Numbered from the stretch's first letter, positions 35,760 to 45,141 are shown. The stretch is DNA of 64,000 bases from Pseudovibrio ascidiaceicola (GCF_900114245.1 NZ_FOSK01000015.1:80974-144973), one strand, 5' to 3'. A program made the numbers and translations. The notes: generated by a model not told the origin, from the letters alone.

Positions 35760-35846
35760 ATATTGCAGGTAGCACCCTACAATCAGCACAATTATAGGTT
35801 TACTATCCCTGCTCTTTCAGGCTCTGAATTCCATTGAGATATCGCG

Positions 35847-36539
35847 ATGCTTCCTGCTGACTATATTGACCTTTATTGCGAGAGAACTGCACCGGGCTTC
35901 TGGAATGAGCCGCTGAACGCTCTCAGCAATCTCAGCTTTATTGTGGCTGCTCTGGTTGCGCTTTATCTGGTGCGCAAGCGGGGCAAATCGGGCATCGCAG
36001 AGCTAGTGCTTATCGCCCTTGCAGCGGCCATTGGCATTGGCTCATTCCTGTTTCATACATTTGCAAACACATGGTCAGAGTTGGCGGACGTTGTCCCGAT
36101 CTGGAGTTTTGTCGCCTTCTACATCATCATGGTGATCTATCGTGCAACCGGCGAAAACCTGTTCCGCACGTTGCGCGCCAGTGCCATTGCAGTGGGCATC
36201 ACAGCAGCCATTTTCTGGTTCAGCTCGGATGCTGTATTGACGGATATTGATGCTGGTCCTGATCCCTTCAACGGCTCCCTGCAATACCTGCCCGCAATGG
36301 TCGCCCTGCTTATCGCAACCCTGCTGATGCACCTGCGCAAGCACCCGGCCCGGGCCTATATCACGCTCGCTACAGCGACCTTTGCGATCTCTTTGATGTT
36401 CCGAACCGTGGACATGGCCCTCTGCTTTTCCGTCGCCTTCGGCACCCACTTCATGTGGCATCTGCTCAACGGCCTGATGATCGGCTTCCTCCTCGCGGCG
36501 CTGGTTCTCAAGATGCCACCACAAGGGCAGGCTCGATGA
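35847..36539 (+). CDS. ceramidase-family membrane protein
   Basis: A 230-residue protein with seven or so membrane segments. DLYCERTAPGFWNEPLNALSN, GIGSFLFHTFANTWSELADVVPIW and a late GTHFMWHLLNG match the ceramidase (alkaline ceramidase/CREST) family, whose histidines and aspartate bind zinc. Bacterial members may hydrolyse a lipid amide, but substrates are unproved. It lies 87 bases after the TSUP gene on the same strand, on the opposite strand to the ttr genes. Confidence 0.82.
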   Translation: MLPADYIDLYCERTAPGFWNEPLNALSNLSFIVAALVALYLVRKRGKSGIAELVLIALAAAIGIGSFLFHTFANTWSELADVVPIWSFVAFYIIMVIYRATGENLFRTLRASAIAVGITAAIFWFSSDAVLTDIDAGPDPFNGSLQYLPAMVALLIATLLMHLRKHPARAYITLATATFAISLMFRTVDMALCFSVAFGTHFMWHLLNGLMIGFLLAALVLKMPPQGQAR

Positions 36540-36760
36540 TCCAGACCAGCGACTACATTGCAAACTGGGAGAACTCACCACTCGCTGAACTTGGGCTCAC
36601 ACCGTGGGCAATGACGACAATCGCTGCAATCAGCATAACAGATCTGCAAAGAGGTGACGCGGAAACCGAGGGCCTGCCCCAACACGCCCTCGGCAATAGG
36701 GCTGTTGCAAGCCCTCCCCCGCGTCCTTTTACTTGCTGCGCAGGCTCATGCGACCCATGA
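36536..36760 (+). CDS. doubtful small ORF overlapping the ceramidase gene end
   Basis: A 74-residue frame whose ATG overlaps the upstream stop as ATGA, the usual sign of coupled translation. The first 30 residues (ANWENSPLAELGLTPWAM) look protein-like, but the second half covers two hairpins and the end of the convergent cytochrome gene and is low in complexity. It may be real, truncated, or chance. Confidence 0.25.
   Translation: MIQTSDYIANWENSPLAELGLTPWAMTTIAAISITDLQRGDAETEGLPQHALGNRAVASPPPRPFTCCAGSCDP
36666..36715 (-). terminator. two hairpins downstream of the cytochrome b561 gene
   Basis: CCGAGGGC/GCCCTCGG (36666-36693) and AGGGCT/AGCCCT (36698-36715) stand side by side between convergent genes. 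They probably end the leftward cytochrome transcript, although no T-run follows. Confidence 0.45.
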
Positions 36761-37283
36761 CGTCGTGGCCGTCCCAATACTTGTGCTTGAGAACAGCAGC
36801 CACGTGAACGGCAACCAACGCCAGCAAGGACCATGCAAGCAGCTCATGCGCCGTTGCCGTGGTATCTTCCAGATTGATGCCAGCAAGGGTTTCCATTGTT
36901 GGGAAAATCTTTGGCATTGCAATGGTGAACCACTTTACGCCGTGCCCGCCAAAATCAACCTCGGCCCACGCCACCAGCATGGTGACGAGCGGCAGAAGAT
37001 ACAGGCCCAGGTGACCAAGATGGGAGCCGATTTTTTCCCATGAAGTCAGCCCCGCAGGCAAAGCAGGTGGTGTGTTGAGCAGGCGGATAACCACGCGCAG
37101 CAGCAACAGGCCTAGAAGAGTCACACCCATAGAAATGTGAAGGTCAAACAGGCTCTCTTCCAGCGGTGTATCTTCCAGAGAGTCCAGCTTCATGATGTAT
37201 CCGGTCACCCACATGGATAGAAAGCCAAGGGCCATCAGCCAGTGAAGGATGCGGGCGGAGCGCACATATTGTTGATCAGTCAT
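36729..37283 (-). CDS. cytochrome b561-type membrane cytochrome
   Basis: A 184-residue four-helix di-heme cytochrome of the CybB/YodB type. Heme-ligand histidines sit in SARILHWLMALGFLSMWVTGY, FDLHISMGVTLLG and AHELLAWSLLALVAVHVAAVLKHKYWDGHDVMGRM. Such proteins exchange electrons with quinones or superoxide. It lies on the same strand between ttrSR and ttrBCA; whether it takes part in tetrathionate respiration is not known. Confidence 0.85.
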   Translation of the reverse strand: MTDQQYVRSARILHWLMALGFLSMWVTGYIMKLDSLEDTPLEESLFDLHISMGVTLLGLLLLRVVIRLLNTPPALPAGLTSWEKIGSHLGHLGLYLLPLVTMLVAWAEVDFGGHGVKWFTIAMPKIFPTMETLAGINLEDTTATAHELLAWSLLALVAVHVAAVLKHKYWDGHDVMGRMSLRSK

Positions 37284-37439
37284 AGTTTCTGCCAGTTCTT
37301 CTTATGGCAGCAACTTGTTGTTTGCAGTTTGCTTCAGGCGCGTCTTACACGCCGCCTGGTTGCCGCCTCGTAACCCCGGCACCTCACCACGCGATCCTGA
37401 AGTTAACCTGAAACTTTGAGTTAAGTTTGGGGGATGGGT

Positions 37440-38117
37440 TTAAGAGTTTACCCCACAACACCGGCCAGAGCCCGTGGCACGGTCAGCGCTTTGGGTGAGT
37501 TGGTAGACGTCGACGAGGGTTTGCACTTCCAGTTTGGTGAGGACGTTGTGGCGGTGGATCTCTACAGTTTTAACGCTGAGACCTAACGCATTGGCAATGC
37601 TTTTGTTTTGCAGGCCTTGAGCCAGATAGCCCATCACCTCGCGTTCGCGATTAGTCAGGCGGTCTACCTTCACTTTGGCTTGCGCTGTCAGGCAACACTG
37701 GCTGGCGCGGTTTCGGGTCTCCGTAATCAAGTCCTGCAGTTTGTCGAGCAGGCTTTGCTCGTCAAACGGTTTCTCCAACACATCAACGGCTCCAAGGCTC
37801 ATGGCACGTACGCCATCACGCAGGTTGGCAAAGGCGGATATGACAATCACCGGCAAGTGCTGGCCGGAAGCACGCAGCTTCTCCAGCAGCCCAAGGCCAC
37901 TGGTGCCGGGAATGCGCATGTCGGTGATGATAACACCGACGCAAGGACGTAGGTCAGAGTTCAGGAAGTCATCGGCACGCTCAAAATCAACGGCCTTCAA
38001 CCCGACGGACTCCACCAGACACACCAGCGCTTCCCGCATGGCGTCATCGTCATCAATGATGATGATGACAGGTTCGGCCTCAGGTCCGTAAAGCAGTTTA
38101 ACGGGTTGCTGTGTCAT
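37440..38117 (-). CDS. ttrR: response regulator TtrR (FixJ/LuxR-type)
   Basis: A 225-residue two-domain regulator: receiver domain with acidic pocket IIDDDDAM, phospho-acceptor Asp66 in GVIITDMRIPGTSG and lysine in VLEKPFDE; and a C-terminal LuxR helix-turn-helix (LTNREREVMGYLAQGLQNKSIANALGLSVKTVEIHRHNVLTKL). It overlaps the ttrS stop by 20 bases. TtrR activates ttrBCA when tetrathionate is present. The assignment rests on its kinase partner and the linked reductase genes. Confidence 0.87.
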   Translation of the reverse strand: MTQQPVKLLYGPEAEPVIIIIDDDDAMREALVCLVESVGLKAVDFERADDFLNSDLRPCVGVIITDMRIPGTSGLGLLEKLRASGQHLPVIVISAFANLRDGVRAMSLGAVDVLEKPFDEQSLLDKLQDLITETRNRASQCCLTAQAKVKVDRLTNREREVMGYLAQGLQNKSIANALGLSVKTVEIHRHNVLTKLEVQTLVDVYQLTQSADRATGSGRCCGVNS

Positions 38118-39927
38118 GGTTTTCCTCTGTTTGCGAGCGGCTCAGCAGCAGTCTCACTGTTGCGCATGTACCTGCTTCAGGCATCGGTTTCAGGGTCAAA
38201 TCCCCGTCGTGGCTATCAACAATGCTCAGCGCAGTCGCCAGTCCCAACCCCAGACTGCCCTTGCTGGAATAGAACGGCTCAAACACCTTCTCCTCCAGCT
38301 CTTTTGGAATGCCAACACCTTGATCGCACACCCTCAGTTCGCAGGTTTCTGCTGTATGGTCCAGCTGAATGGAGATCACTCCATCCTCAAGGCCAGCTTC
38401 CACCGTGGCATCAAGCGCGTTTTGCAGCAGAACCACCATAACCTGCCGCAGCTGCACATCATCACAGCAAACGAACACAGGCTCTTGCGGTGGGTCCCAT
38501 TGCAGCTGACAGGCATGCTTGGCGGCAAAGGTGCGCATGAGCATCACCGTTTCATCCACCAAATCGCGCAGGTCCACACGCCGCCGCGCTTCTGGCTGTT
38601 TATTGAGAAAGCTGCGCATGGAGTTGATGAAGTCAGAAGCCCGATTGGCTTGCTCTGAGATGCGGGTGAGTTGCTTTTGCAGTGTTTCCTCATCCGCCGT
38701 GCCACGGTCCAACCGCTGCCGCAAGCTATGGGCGAAAGTGGAGATGGCGCCAAGCGGTTGCTTGAGATCATGCGCCAGACTGCCTGCAAGGATGTTCATG
38801 GAAGACACACGCCCCGCATGGGCCAGCTCACTCTCCAGCATCAGGTTGCGTTGCAGAGCGTTGGCCAGTTTGTCACTGGCTGTTTCCAGCTGGCGTGAGC
38901 GGCGGCGGACCAGAAACTCCACATGCCCGACATGCAGCAGAAAGGCTCCACTGAGCAGAATGATAACACCAAGCAGAAAGTAGTTCCGCTCCACCCAGTC
39001 TTTCAGGATTTGCCGCAGGTTTTTGTTGTAGGGGTAGAGCGCCAAATCGCGGTAGACCCGCTCAACCGCAGCATAGGAAACCGGTGCGATCCAGTTGGCG
39101 TGGCCGAGCCATTCATCCGTGCAGGCACCGTCCGGCATGGATAGCAGCGCCTGCGTAATGCGCGTTGCCAGCTGAGGCGAGACGCCGGGCACCTTCAAAA
39201 ACGCCCAACCCGGATAAAGCTCTGTGGTTCTGGCACAAGCAAACTCCGGGTCATACTGCTGACCCAACACACGGATTTGCGTTTGATCCAGCTTGCCAGC
39301 CGCACTCATGCTCTCCAAAAGGCAAGCGCGAACAATGCCGATCTGCACGTCTCCCTTGACGACCGCCTCCACCACCGTTTGCTGCGGAAAGCCCAGAGGT
39401 TTAACGCGCAAGTCAGACTCAGTGCCAAGGCTTTGCTGCAGGCTGTGTTTGGCTGCGAGATATCCGCCGAAAGCTTCTGTGGAGACCACGCCCGCGCTCG
39501 CGCCTTTCAGCTCAGTCAACCCACCAATGCCGCTATCAGCTCGCGTGAAAATCACCGACCCGAGATCCTGCATCTCGCTTTTGTTAACGTGAGAGCGTGC
39601 GCTGGCAATGCGGCTAACGCCCGCAATCCGTTCCAGCTGAAACGAGTGGCCCGGATTGGTGATGATGAAATCCAGTTGGTCTGCCTGCTCAGCAATTTGT
39701 TGAAGCGTCAGAGGCAGATAGGAGAACTCCACATCCGGCAGTTCACGTTGCAGATGCTCAATGGTCGGCGCCCATGTACGCTGAGTTTCCAAGCTGCCAC
39801 GATAGGAAAGGATGCCGACGCGCACCATTTCAGATTGCGCGAACACCGGGCTTGCCGCCAGCTGGTTTGCAACCAACACAGCAAGAAAAAGAGCAACACA
39901 AACAATGCGCTGAAGAAAGCCTCGCAT
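38098..39927 (-). CDS. ttrS: sensor histidine kinase TtrS
   Basis: A 609-residue sensor: signal sequence (residues 1-30), periplasmic PhnD-like binding domain (about 35-290, with VRVGILSYRGSLETQRTWAPTIEHL), membrane helix near 316-336, then a kinase with His386 in SLAHDLKQPLGAI, N-box LLQNALDATVEAG, DQGVGIP and LGLGLA. This unusual periplasmic phosphonate-binding-like sensor is typical of TtrS, the tetrathionate sensor. The ATG at 39927 has AGGA eight bases upstream and starts the signal sequence. Confidence 0.88.
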   Translation of the reverse strand: MRGFLQRIVCVALFLAVLVANQLAASPVFAQSEMVRVGILSYRGSLETQRTWAPTIEHLQRELPDVEFSYLPLTLQQIAEQADQLDFIITNPGHSFQLERIAGVSRIASARSHVNKSEMQDLGSVIFTRADSGIGGLTELKGASAGVVSTEAFGGYLAAKHSLQQSLGTESDLRVKPLGFPQQTVVEAVVKGDVQIGIVRACLLESMSAAGKLDQTQIRVLGQQYDPEFACARTTELYPGWAFLKVPGVSPQLATRITQALLSMPDGACTDEWLGHANWIAPVSYAAVERVYRDLALYPYNKNLRQILKDWVERNYFLLGVIILLSGAFLLHVGHVEFLVRRRSRQLETASDKLANALQRNLMLESELAHAGRVSSMNILAGSLAHDLKQPLGAISTFAHSLRQRLDRGTADEETLQKQLTRISEQANRASDFINSMRSFLNKQPEARRRVDLRDLVDETVMLMRTFAAKHACQLQWDPPQEPVFVCCDDVQLRQVMVVLLQNALDATVEAGLEDGVISIQLDHTAETCELRVCDQGVGIPKELEEKVFEPFYSSKGSLGLGLATALSIVDSHDGDLTLKPMPEAGTCATVRLLLSRSQTEENHDTATR

Positions 39928-39994
39928 GCAGCAATTCCTAGGCTCAACGTATATTAGATAATCCGAAACAAACAGTGATCCCACTCGATTGCAA

Positions 39995-40009
39995 TAGGTA
40001 TTTCACCTA
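39995..40009. promoter_or_regulatory. dyad upstream of ttrS
   Basis: TAGGTATTTCACCTA contains five-base arms TAGGT and ACCTA and resembles the dyad before ttrB in its TAGG/CCTA ends. Possible autoregulatory site of the TtrSR system. Confidence 0.35.
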
Positions 40010-40152
40010 GGGCGACGAAGCGTGGCAGCCCAGGCCTCTTCTGCATTTACTTGAGGCCTGCCCTGTAGTTTACTCAGGGGAATGAACCATTCACCTCTAC
40101 TGATTTTGAACGCTCTGTCATTGACTGCAATTTATTGGGATCAGGATACCAT

Positions 40153-40515
40153 ATGATCGGCTATATCACTTTGGGTACCAACGATTTAGACCGCGCTTGC
40201 GCGTTTTACGACGCCATTTTGGGGAAGATGGGCGCAACACGAGTCTTTGAAAACAACCGGCTTTATGCCTGGAGCTTTGGCGAGGGCAAACCGCTCATCG
40301 TCCTCAACACTCCATATGACGGTCAGGACGCATCCATCGGCAACGGCACCATGGTGGCTTTGCGGGTGGAAGACCGCGAAACCGTCGAGACGCTGCATAC
40401 ACTTGCTCTACAACTGGGCGGCAAAGATGAAGGTCCTCCCGGCCCGCGTGGTGAGGCGTTTTATGGGGCTTATTGCCGTGATCTGGATGGCAACAAACTC
40501 AACTTCCACTGCTAG
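40153..40515 (+). CDS. VOC/glyoxalase-fold protein
   Basis: A 120-residue vicinal oxygen chelate protein: MIGYITLGTNDLDRACAFYDAIL at the start and GAYCRDLDGNKLNFHC at the end fit the common PhnB/glyoxalase-like pattern. Substrate unknown. AGGA lies at normal distance before the ATG. It is not closely similar to the two VOC proteins near 21 kb and is not obviously in an operon. Confidence 0.85.
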   Translation: MIGYITLGTNDLDRACAFYDAILGKMGATRVFENNRLYAWSFGEGKPLIVLNTPYDGQDASIGNGTMVALRVEDRETVETLHTLALQLGGKDEGPPGPRGEAFYGAYCRDLDGNKLNFHC

Positions 40516-40617
40516 CTGAACCCAGATGTATCACATAGCACAAAAGGCTTGGCGAACTTGCCTATAAGTGGCATTTGAATAAGACATGCTTTCAAATGCT
40601 ATTGAGGATATTTGCCA

Positions 40618-41361
40618 ATGTTCCGCTCTCTTCTTCTCACCGCAACCTGTGCAATCTCACTGCTCACACCTCTTGGCGCACAGGCGGACGAAGGAGAGGA
40701 CGCCTTTGTTGAAGCCAACATCCTGTCGATCTTCTACCACGAGGTTGGCCATGCGGTGATTGACCAGATGCAGGTGCCAATCTTCGGACAGGAAGAAGAC
40801 GCGGCGGACGTGCTCTCCGTGCTGATGATTGATTGGCTCTACGAGGAAGAGGCCGCACAGGAACTCGCAGTTAACAGCGCATTTGGCTACATCAACGAAC
40901 CCGATGGGGAGGAAGAAGTGGCGTGGTGGGATCTGCATGGGCCAGATCAGCAACGCTACTACAATCACGTCTGCCTGTTTTATGGTGCAGACCCGGATAA
41001 CCGTGCAGGGCTGGCCGAAGATCTGGATCTACCGGAAGACCGGGCGGAGATGTGCCCTGTAGAATACGAGCAAGCGGCCAACAGTTGGGGCGCTGTGTTT
41101 GATGAGATGACACCAAACTCCGGTGTCGCAATGACTTTTCATGCCGGGACTGGCGCGGACGCCGAGGTCATCAATCAAGTACTTTCTGAGGAAGTTAAAA
41201 GCCTGAAAGACGACATGTCTCTGCCCAACGAGGTCATTGTGAAGGTGGAAAGCTGTGGTGAGCCGAACGCGTTTTACGATCCTGAGGAGGTTTCCATCTC
41301 GTTCTGCACCGAGTTCATTCCGCACCTGAGATCACTCTATCAGTCCAATTTGCAGAACTGA
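40618..41361 (+). CDS. DUF4344-type putative zinc metallopeptidase, exported
   Basis: A 247-residue protein with a signal peptide (residues 1-23) and a zinc-protease-like motif FYHEVGHAVID (His41, Glu42, His45) right after it. Length, motif and the later DRAEMCPVEYEQAANSWGAV segment fit the DUF4344 family of putative metallopeptidases. It is expected in the periplasm. Four cysteines in the mature part may form disulfides. GAGGA precedes the ATG. No operon partner is apparent. Confidence 0.78.
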   Translation: MFRSLLLTATCAISLLTPLGAQADEGEDAFVEANILSIFYHEVGHAVIDQMQVPIFGQEEDAADVLSVLMIDWLYEEEAAQELAVNSAFGYINEPDGEEEVAWWDLHGPDQQRYYNHVCLFYGADPDNRAGLAEDLDLPEDRAEMCPVEYEQAANSWGAVFDEMTPNSGVAMTFHAGTGADAEVINQVLSEEVKSLKDDMSLPNEVIVKVESCGEPNAFYDPEEVSISFCTEFIPHLRSLYQSNLQN

Positions 41362-41397
41362 TGCGCTAGATCGCGAGTTGAAAGCAACTGCGGCTTT

Positions 41398-42297
41398 TCA
41401 GGTGCAATGTTCCACATCCGCAAGGATGGCTTCAATCACCTCTTTGGCCGCACGTTGCTCCTCTGCGATGCTGTCTTGTTTAGCGTAATAAAGCGTGCGA
41501 ATTGCCTTCCAGAGCGCCCAGCCCATAGCGCGGTTCCATGTCCCCTGATTAATATTGACAGTAGTTTTGAAAATTTCGCGATTGACGCCAGAAAAGAATT
41601 TCCAGGCAATAACCAAATCGCAGGCCGAGTCACCAACCGTGCATAAGCCGAAATCGATGACGGCACTAAGTCGGCCATTTTGTGTGAGGATATTCCCTGT
41701 TGAAAGATCTCCCTGCACCCAAACTGCGGGCTTCGTCCATTTGGTTTGGAGGGCCCTCTCCCAGATCATCAGCGCTGTTTTGGCGTCAATATCGTCGGTT
41801 ACGCCAGCAAGACAAAAGCGTGTCTCCTCATCATAAACACTGAGGTCGCCACCACGGTGGCAGTTGTGATCTCCAGCTTCCGGCGCCCCTGTGGTATCGG
41901 CGGCCCAGAGCGCATGCAGGAAGGCCGCGAGATCTCTCGCAAACTCGTTCATATCACGGACAGAATGATCAGAGGCTGTCTCACCCTCGATCCAGCGATA
42001 GACTGACCACGGATATGGGTAATCTGCAGTGGGTTTGCCAAGAGCAACAGGCTCAGGAATGGCTACGGGCAGCTGATTTGCCAGTTTCGGCAGCCAGTTA
42101 AACTCCTTTTCGACCTGCGGAACATAACCCGCAGCAGACGGCAAACGCACCTTCAGCTCGTTGCCAAGGCGGAAGGTGTTGTTGTCCCAGCCGTCCTGCT
42201 CAACACGTCTGACAGACAGGTCCCTCCACTCGGGGAACTGCTCATCAAGCATCTTGCGCACCACTTCGGGCGCTATCATCAGACGGCCATCACTCAT
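41398..42297 (-). CDS. aminoglycoside phosphotransferase-family kinase
   Basis: A 299-residue protein with the kinase-like APH fold. WVQGDLSTGNIL (Asp197) is the catalytic loop and SAVIDFGLCTVGDSACDLVIAW the metal-binding segment. The residue before GD is usually His; here it is Gln195. EWRDLSVRRVEQDGWDNNTFRLG is the usual nucleotide-binding start of this family. It may phosphorylate an aminoglycoside, macrolide or a metabolite; there is no evidence for resistance. The ATG at 42297 is preferred to an upstream TTG. Confidence 0.82.
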   Translation of the reverse strand: MSDGRLMIAPEVVRKMLDEQFPEWRDLSVRRVEQDGWDNNTFRLGNELKVRLPSAAGYVPQVEKEFNWLPKLANQLPVAIPEPVALGKPTADYPYPWSVYRWIEGETASDHSVRDMNEFARDLAAFLHALWAADTTGAPEAGDHNCHRGGDLSVYDEETRFCLAGVTDDIDAKTALMIWERALQTKWTKPAVWVQGDLSTGNILTQNGRLSAVIDFGLCTVGDSACDLVIAWKFFSGVNREIFKTTVNINQGTWNRAMGWALWKAIRTLYYAKQDSIAEEQRAAKEVIEAILADVEHCT

Positions 42298-42329
42298 TGA
42301 AACTCGCAATCACTTATCAAAATCAGCAA

Positions 42330-42356
42330 TAAAAAAGGCGCGGTCGAGACCGCACC
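42330..42356 (-). terminator. terminator downstream of the hupE-like gene
   Basis: GGCGCGGTC and GACCGCACC form a strong stem with a two-base loop; read leftwards it is followed by six Ts. It separates the HupE and phosphotransferase transcripts. Confidence 0.85.
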
Positions 42357-42442
42357 TTGACTTAAGCAGAACTGAGTGAGCTTGCGAAGGGAAAGCCTCA
42401 AAACTGAGGCAGTCCTTTGAAAGCTGTCGCTTTATTGCGACA

Positions 42443-43039
42443 CTAGGCGACGAACATCAGGTAAAGGCCGAACAGTGCTGTGATGGCGCCGAGGGCCCGC
42501 AGGAACATACGTCCGCTGTTCCATTCCGTAAGGGAGCCAAGCCCAATGCCAGCCAGCCCAAGCGCAAACGTGGAAACGGAGAAGCCAAGCGCATAAATCA
42601 GCAGGCTGCTTGCACTCGCCTCATTTGCATGCGCAGCACCATGGAAGACGGCAAACACGCCAACAACCAATGCCCCAACCACAACCGGAACCTTGAGCGC
42701 AAACGCGACCAGCAAGCCAATCAGGATCACAGAGGCGAGAATGCCTGTCTCAACATACGGCACGACAACGCCCATGTAGCGTGCCCAGAACGCCATGAAC
42801 ATGACCAGCGTAAACACCAGCGGCCAGACCAGACGCTTTTTAAGAAGCACCAGCGCAGCCCAGACACCGACACCAACCATGGTGAGGATATGGTCCAGCC
42901 CACCAAGGGGATGCCACAGACCGTGGAGAAAATCCGCTTTGGCTTGCGCAGTTGAAAAGGCGGCGGCATGTGCAGGCAGAGCAATCAACATCAATACTGC
43001 CAGAAGACCCGTTAAACCGGCAGTCTCTCTCAATTTCAT
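42443..43039 (-). CDS. HupE/UreJ-family membrane protein
   Basis: A 198-residue protein with a signal-like first segment and about six membrane helices. The family motif HPLGGLDHILTMVGVGVWAA and the later FHGAAHANE carry the metal-binding histidines. HupE/UreJ proteins take up nickel or cobalt for hydrogenase or urease. No hydrogenase or urease gene is in the window, so the metal user is elsewhere. Confidence 0.88.
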   Translation of the reverse strand: MKLRETAGLTGLLAVLMLIALPAHAAAFSTAQAKADFLHGLWHPLGGLDHILTMVGVGVWAALVLLKKRLVWPLVFTLVMFMAFWARYMGVVVPYVETGILASVILIGLLVAFALKVPVVVGALVVGVFAVFHGAAHANEASASSLLIYALGFSVSTFALGLAGIGLGSLTEWNSGRMFLRALGAITALFGLYLMFVA

Positions 43040-43235
43040 AAGTACAATTTCCAATATTGAGCGCGCAATGCCACGCGCAGTCTACGTCGTCAGGTGTGAA
43101 GCAAAGTGCCCCCATAAGGTGACGCCAAACTGACTTGTTTTCTGAAGACTGGCAATCAAACCGCGTTCTTTTGGGAAAAACACGTCGGATTGCCTGTAGA
43201 AAACATCATGGGAAATGTAAGAAGAGGAGGATGCA

Positions 43236-43264
43236 GTAAAAAGGGAACCTGCGAGGTTCCCTTT
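43236..43264 (-). terminator. terminator downstream of the uspA-like gene
   Basis: AAAGGGAACCT pairs perfectly with AGGTTCCCTTT around a three-base loop, followed leftwards by Ts. Confidence 0.85.
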
Positions 43265-43275
43265 CTGAGTTGGAT

Positions 43276-44106
43276 TTAGTGGGTCATCAGCACCGGGATC
43301 TTCATCTCGTGCAGCACCCGGCGTGTCGCCCCGCCAAACAGGTACTGCGCCAAGCGGCTGTGCCCATATCCGCCCATTACCAGCATGTCCGCGTTAAGGC
43401 GCTCCACCGTGCTCAACAGCGCTTCTGAGACAGGGCCCGAGACGTTGCTCATCACTTCCAGATGAATGTTCACGCCGTGGCGCTCAAAGTAATTGCGGAT
43501 GTCTGTCAGCTCGGAGTGCTTCGGCTCATCATGCGGCGTGATCATCACCACGGAAACAGTATCTGCATTTTGCAGCATGGACATAGAGGCATGAGCCGCA
43601 TTGGACGCAGGGCCTGAACCATCCCACGCCACAGCGATATTTCTGGGTGCAAACGCTTTTTCATATGCATGCGGCACAATAAGTGTCGCGACACCGGTAT
43701 CAAACACCATCGCCTCAATCATGGCAGCACGCATCGGTTCCGGCTTGGCAGGATCATCCTGCCGTATCACGGTAACATCGCTCAAACGCCCCAGATGCAT
43801 CAGTTCCTCAAACGTACCACCGAGGGTGATGTCGGTGACGCGGGTTTCCCCGTCGAGGCCTGAGCCGCTAAAGTGTTTTGCAAAGCCATCCAAGGACTTA
43901 TTGAGCGTCGCGGCGGATTGCTCCTGTAGGCGCTGTTCATAATCTGGCGGCATTGGCCCGGCCGTACACAAGTAGTAAGAAGTCTCGTAATTGGGAGCCA
44001 CGCCAATCAGATAGGCATCTGTCAGCTTGGAGAGCTCAACGGCGACGCGGGATGCAACCTGCTCACCAGACGTGTCGGTAAGGGTGACGACTGTTTTGAT
44101 AGACAT
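43276..44106 (-). CDS. universal stress protein, tandem UspA domains
   Basis: A 276-residue cytoplasmic protein of two UspA-like halves. The ATP-binding signature G-2x-G-9x-G-S/T is visible in the second half as GGYGHSRLAQYLFGGATRRVL; the first half is degenerate. Such proteins help survival under starvation or low oxygen, often in FNR-type regulons. No FNR-type box was seen in the upstream region. It is a single-gene unit with its own terminator. Confidence 0.87.
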   Translation of the reverse strand: MSIKTVVTLTDTSGEQVASRVAVELSKLTDAYLIGVAPNYETSYYLCTAGPMPPDYEQRLQEQSAATLNKSLDGFAKHFSGSGLDGETRVTDITLGGTFEELMHLGRLSDVTVIRQDDPAKPEPMRAAMIEAMVFDTGVATLIVPHAYEKAFAPRNIAVAWDGSGPASNAAHASMSMLQNADTVSVVMITPHDEPKHSELTDIRNYFERHGVNIHLEVMSNVSGPVSEALLSTVERLNADMLVMGGYGHSRLAQYLFGGATRRVLHEMKIPVLMTH

Positions 44107-44520
44107 ATCTGAACCTCCAATTGACTCAATTCATGAAGCGCAGAATGCGTAAAGCTCCCACCTTTGGGTCGAGTTGCTCTGATTGCCCTTCCCGCCTCAT
44201 ACAGAGATAGTTGTCCTCAAATAAACACAAGTAAATTGGGTGCTATACTTAGCCCATACGGAAATATTATAACCCTACGTACACAACATAACCTCAAGTC
44301 AATCTATGGTAGACATAACACCTCAGAACAATACCAAGATAATTACATTTTGAATATTCAAAGGCAGGCGCCGCAGATCAGCCTAACTTAGCTGTGCGCT
44401 GACGGGATCTCAACACAATCGACATAAATTGAAATGTATCTAGCCCATTGGATTTGCGTTTCTTTTTCTAAAGCCAAGCATCGTTGTTGAGGGCATTTGG
44501 GATTTATCTATATTTCCAAA
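44107..44520. other. AT-rich intergenic region
   Basis: About 410 bases between the divergent uspA-like and TetR genes, noticeably AT-rich in the middle. It must hold both promoters. No gene, clear dyad or box was recognised. Confidence 0.5.
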
Positions 44521-45141
44521 ATGAGCTCGGACGAACCAGTTGAACCAGACATTCCAATTCCCGAACTCGAAAATCTGTTTGATGCGAGCATCCGGGTGTT
44601 TTTGCGGAATGGAATAGTAACGGCCACTATGGACGATGTGGCCGAAGCTGTTGGTGTATCTACAAAAACGCTCAATACTGCTTTTGGGTCAAAGCGGGAG
44701 TTGGCGGTCTCTGCGCTGCGGTGGTACTACCTCAAATACAGCCAACAAATGCAGTCGGTTATGGCGATGCATTCGGATGCGTACTCGGCGCTACAAGGGG
44801 TGCTGATGGAGTTTACCGAGCTGTGCTGCGATGACATCAAAGCCGAAAAAGGCCTTTTCTGGCCGACACTTGTGGACCTCGGCTATGTTGACGAGAACCT
44901 TTGGGCAGAGTTTCAGAACCTGCAATTTGATTGGGAAGATCAGATTAGGGATAAGCTGACTCAGTGTCAGGATGAGCTGAAGAATCCCGAGGACATCGAA
45001 ATCCTGACCGCCTACTTTATTATGGTTTTTGAAGGCCTCTACGAGCTGGTAAAATTCGGCACGCCACGCGAAAAACTCTTTGCATTGATTGAGGTTACGC
45101 TGGAAGTGCTGGGCAGCAGAATGAAGACCGGCGGGAAGTAA
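44521..45141 (+). CDS. TetR-family transcription regulator
   Basis: A 206-residue regulator with the TetR N-terminal fold: FDASIRVFLRNGIVTATMDDVAEAVGVSTKTLNTAFGSKRELAVSALRWY. The C-terminal ligand domain (LFWPTLVDLGYVDENLWAEFQ) gives no hint of the ligand. The start is unclear: the ATG at 44521 has a weak ribosome-binding site while a TTG at 44497 has GAGGG just upstream. Its target is not evident; the next gene is convergent. Confidence 0.82.
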   Translation: MSSDEPVEPDIPIPELENLFDASIRVFLRNGIVTATMDDVAEAVGVSTKTLNTAFGSKRELAVSALRWYYLKYSQQMQSVMAMHSDAYSALQGVLMEFTELCCDDIKAEKGLFWPTLVDLGYVDENLWAEFQNLQFDWEDQIRDKLTQCQDELKNPEDIEILTAYFIMVFEGLYELVKFGTPREKLFALIEVTLEVLGSRMKTGGK

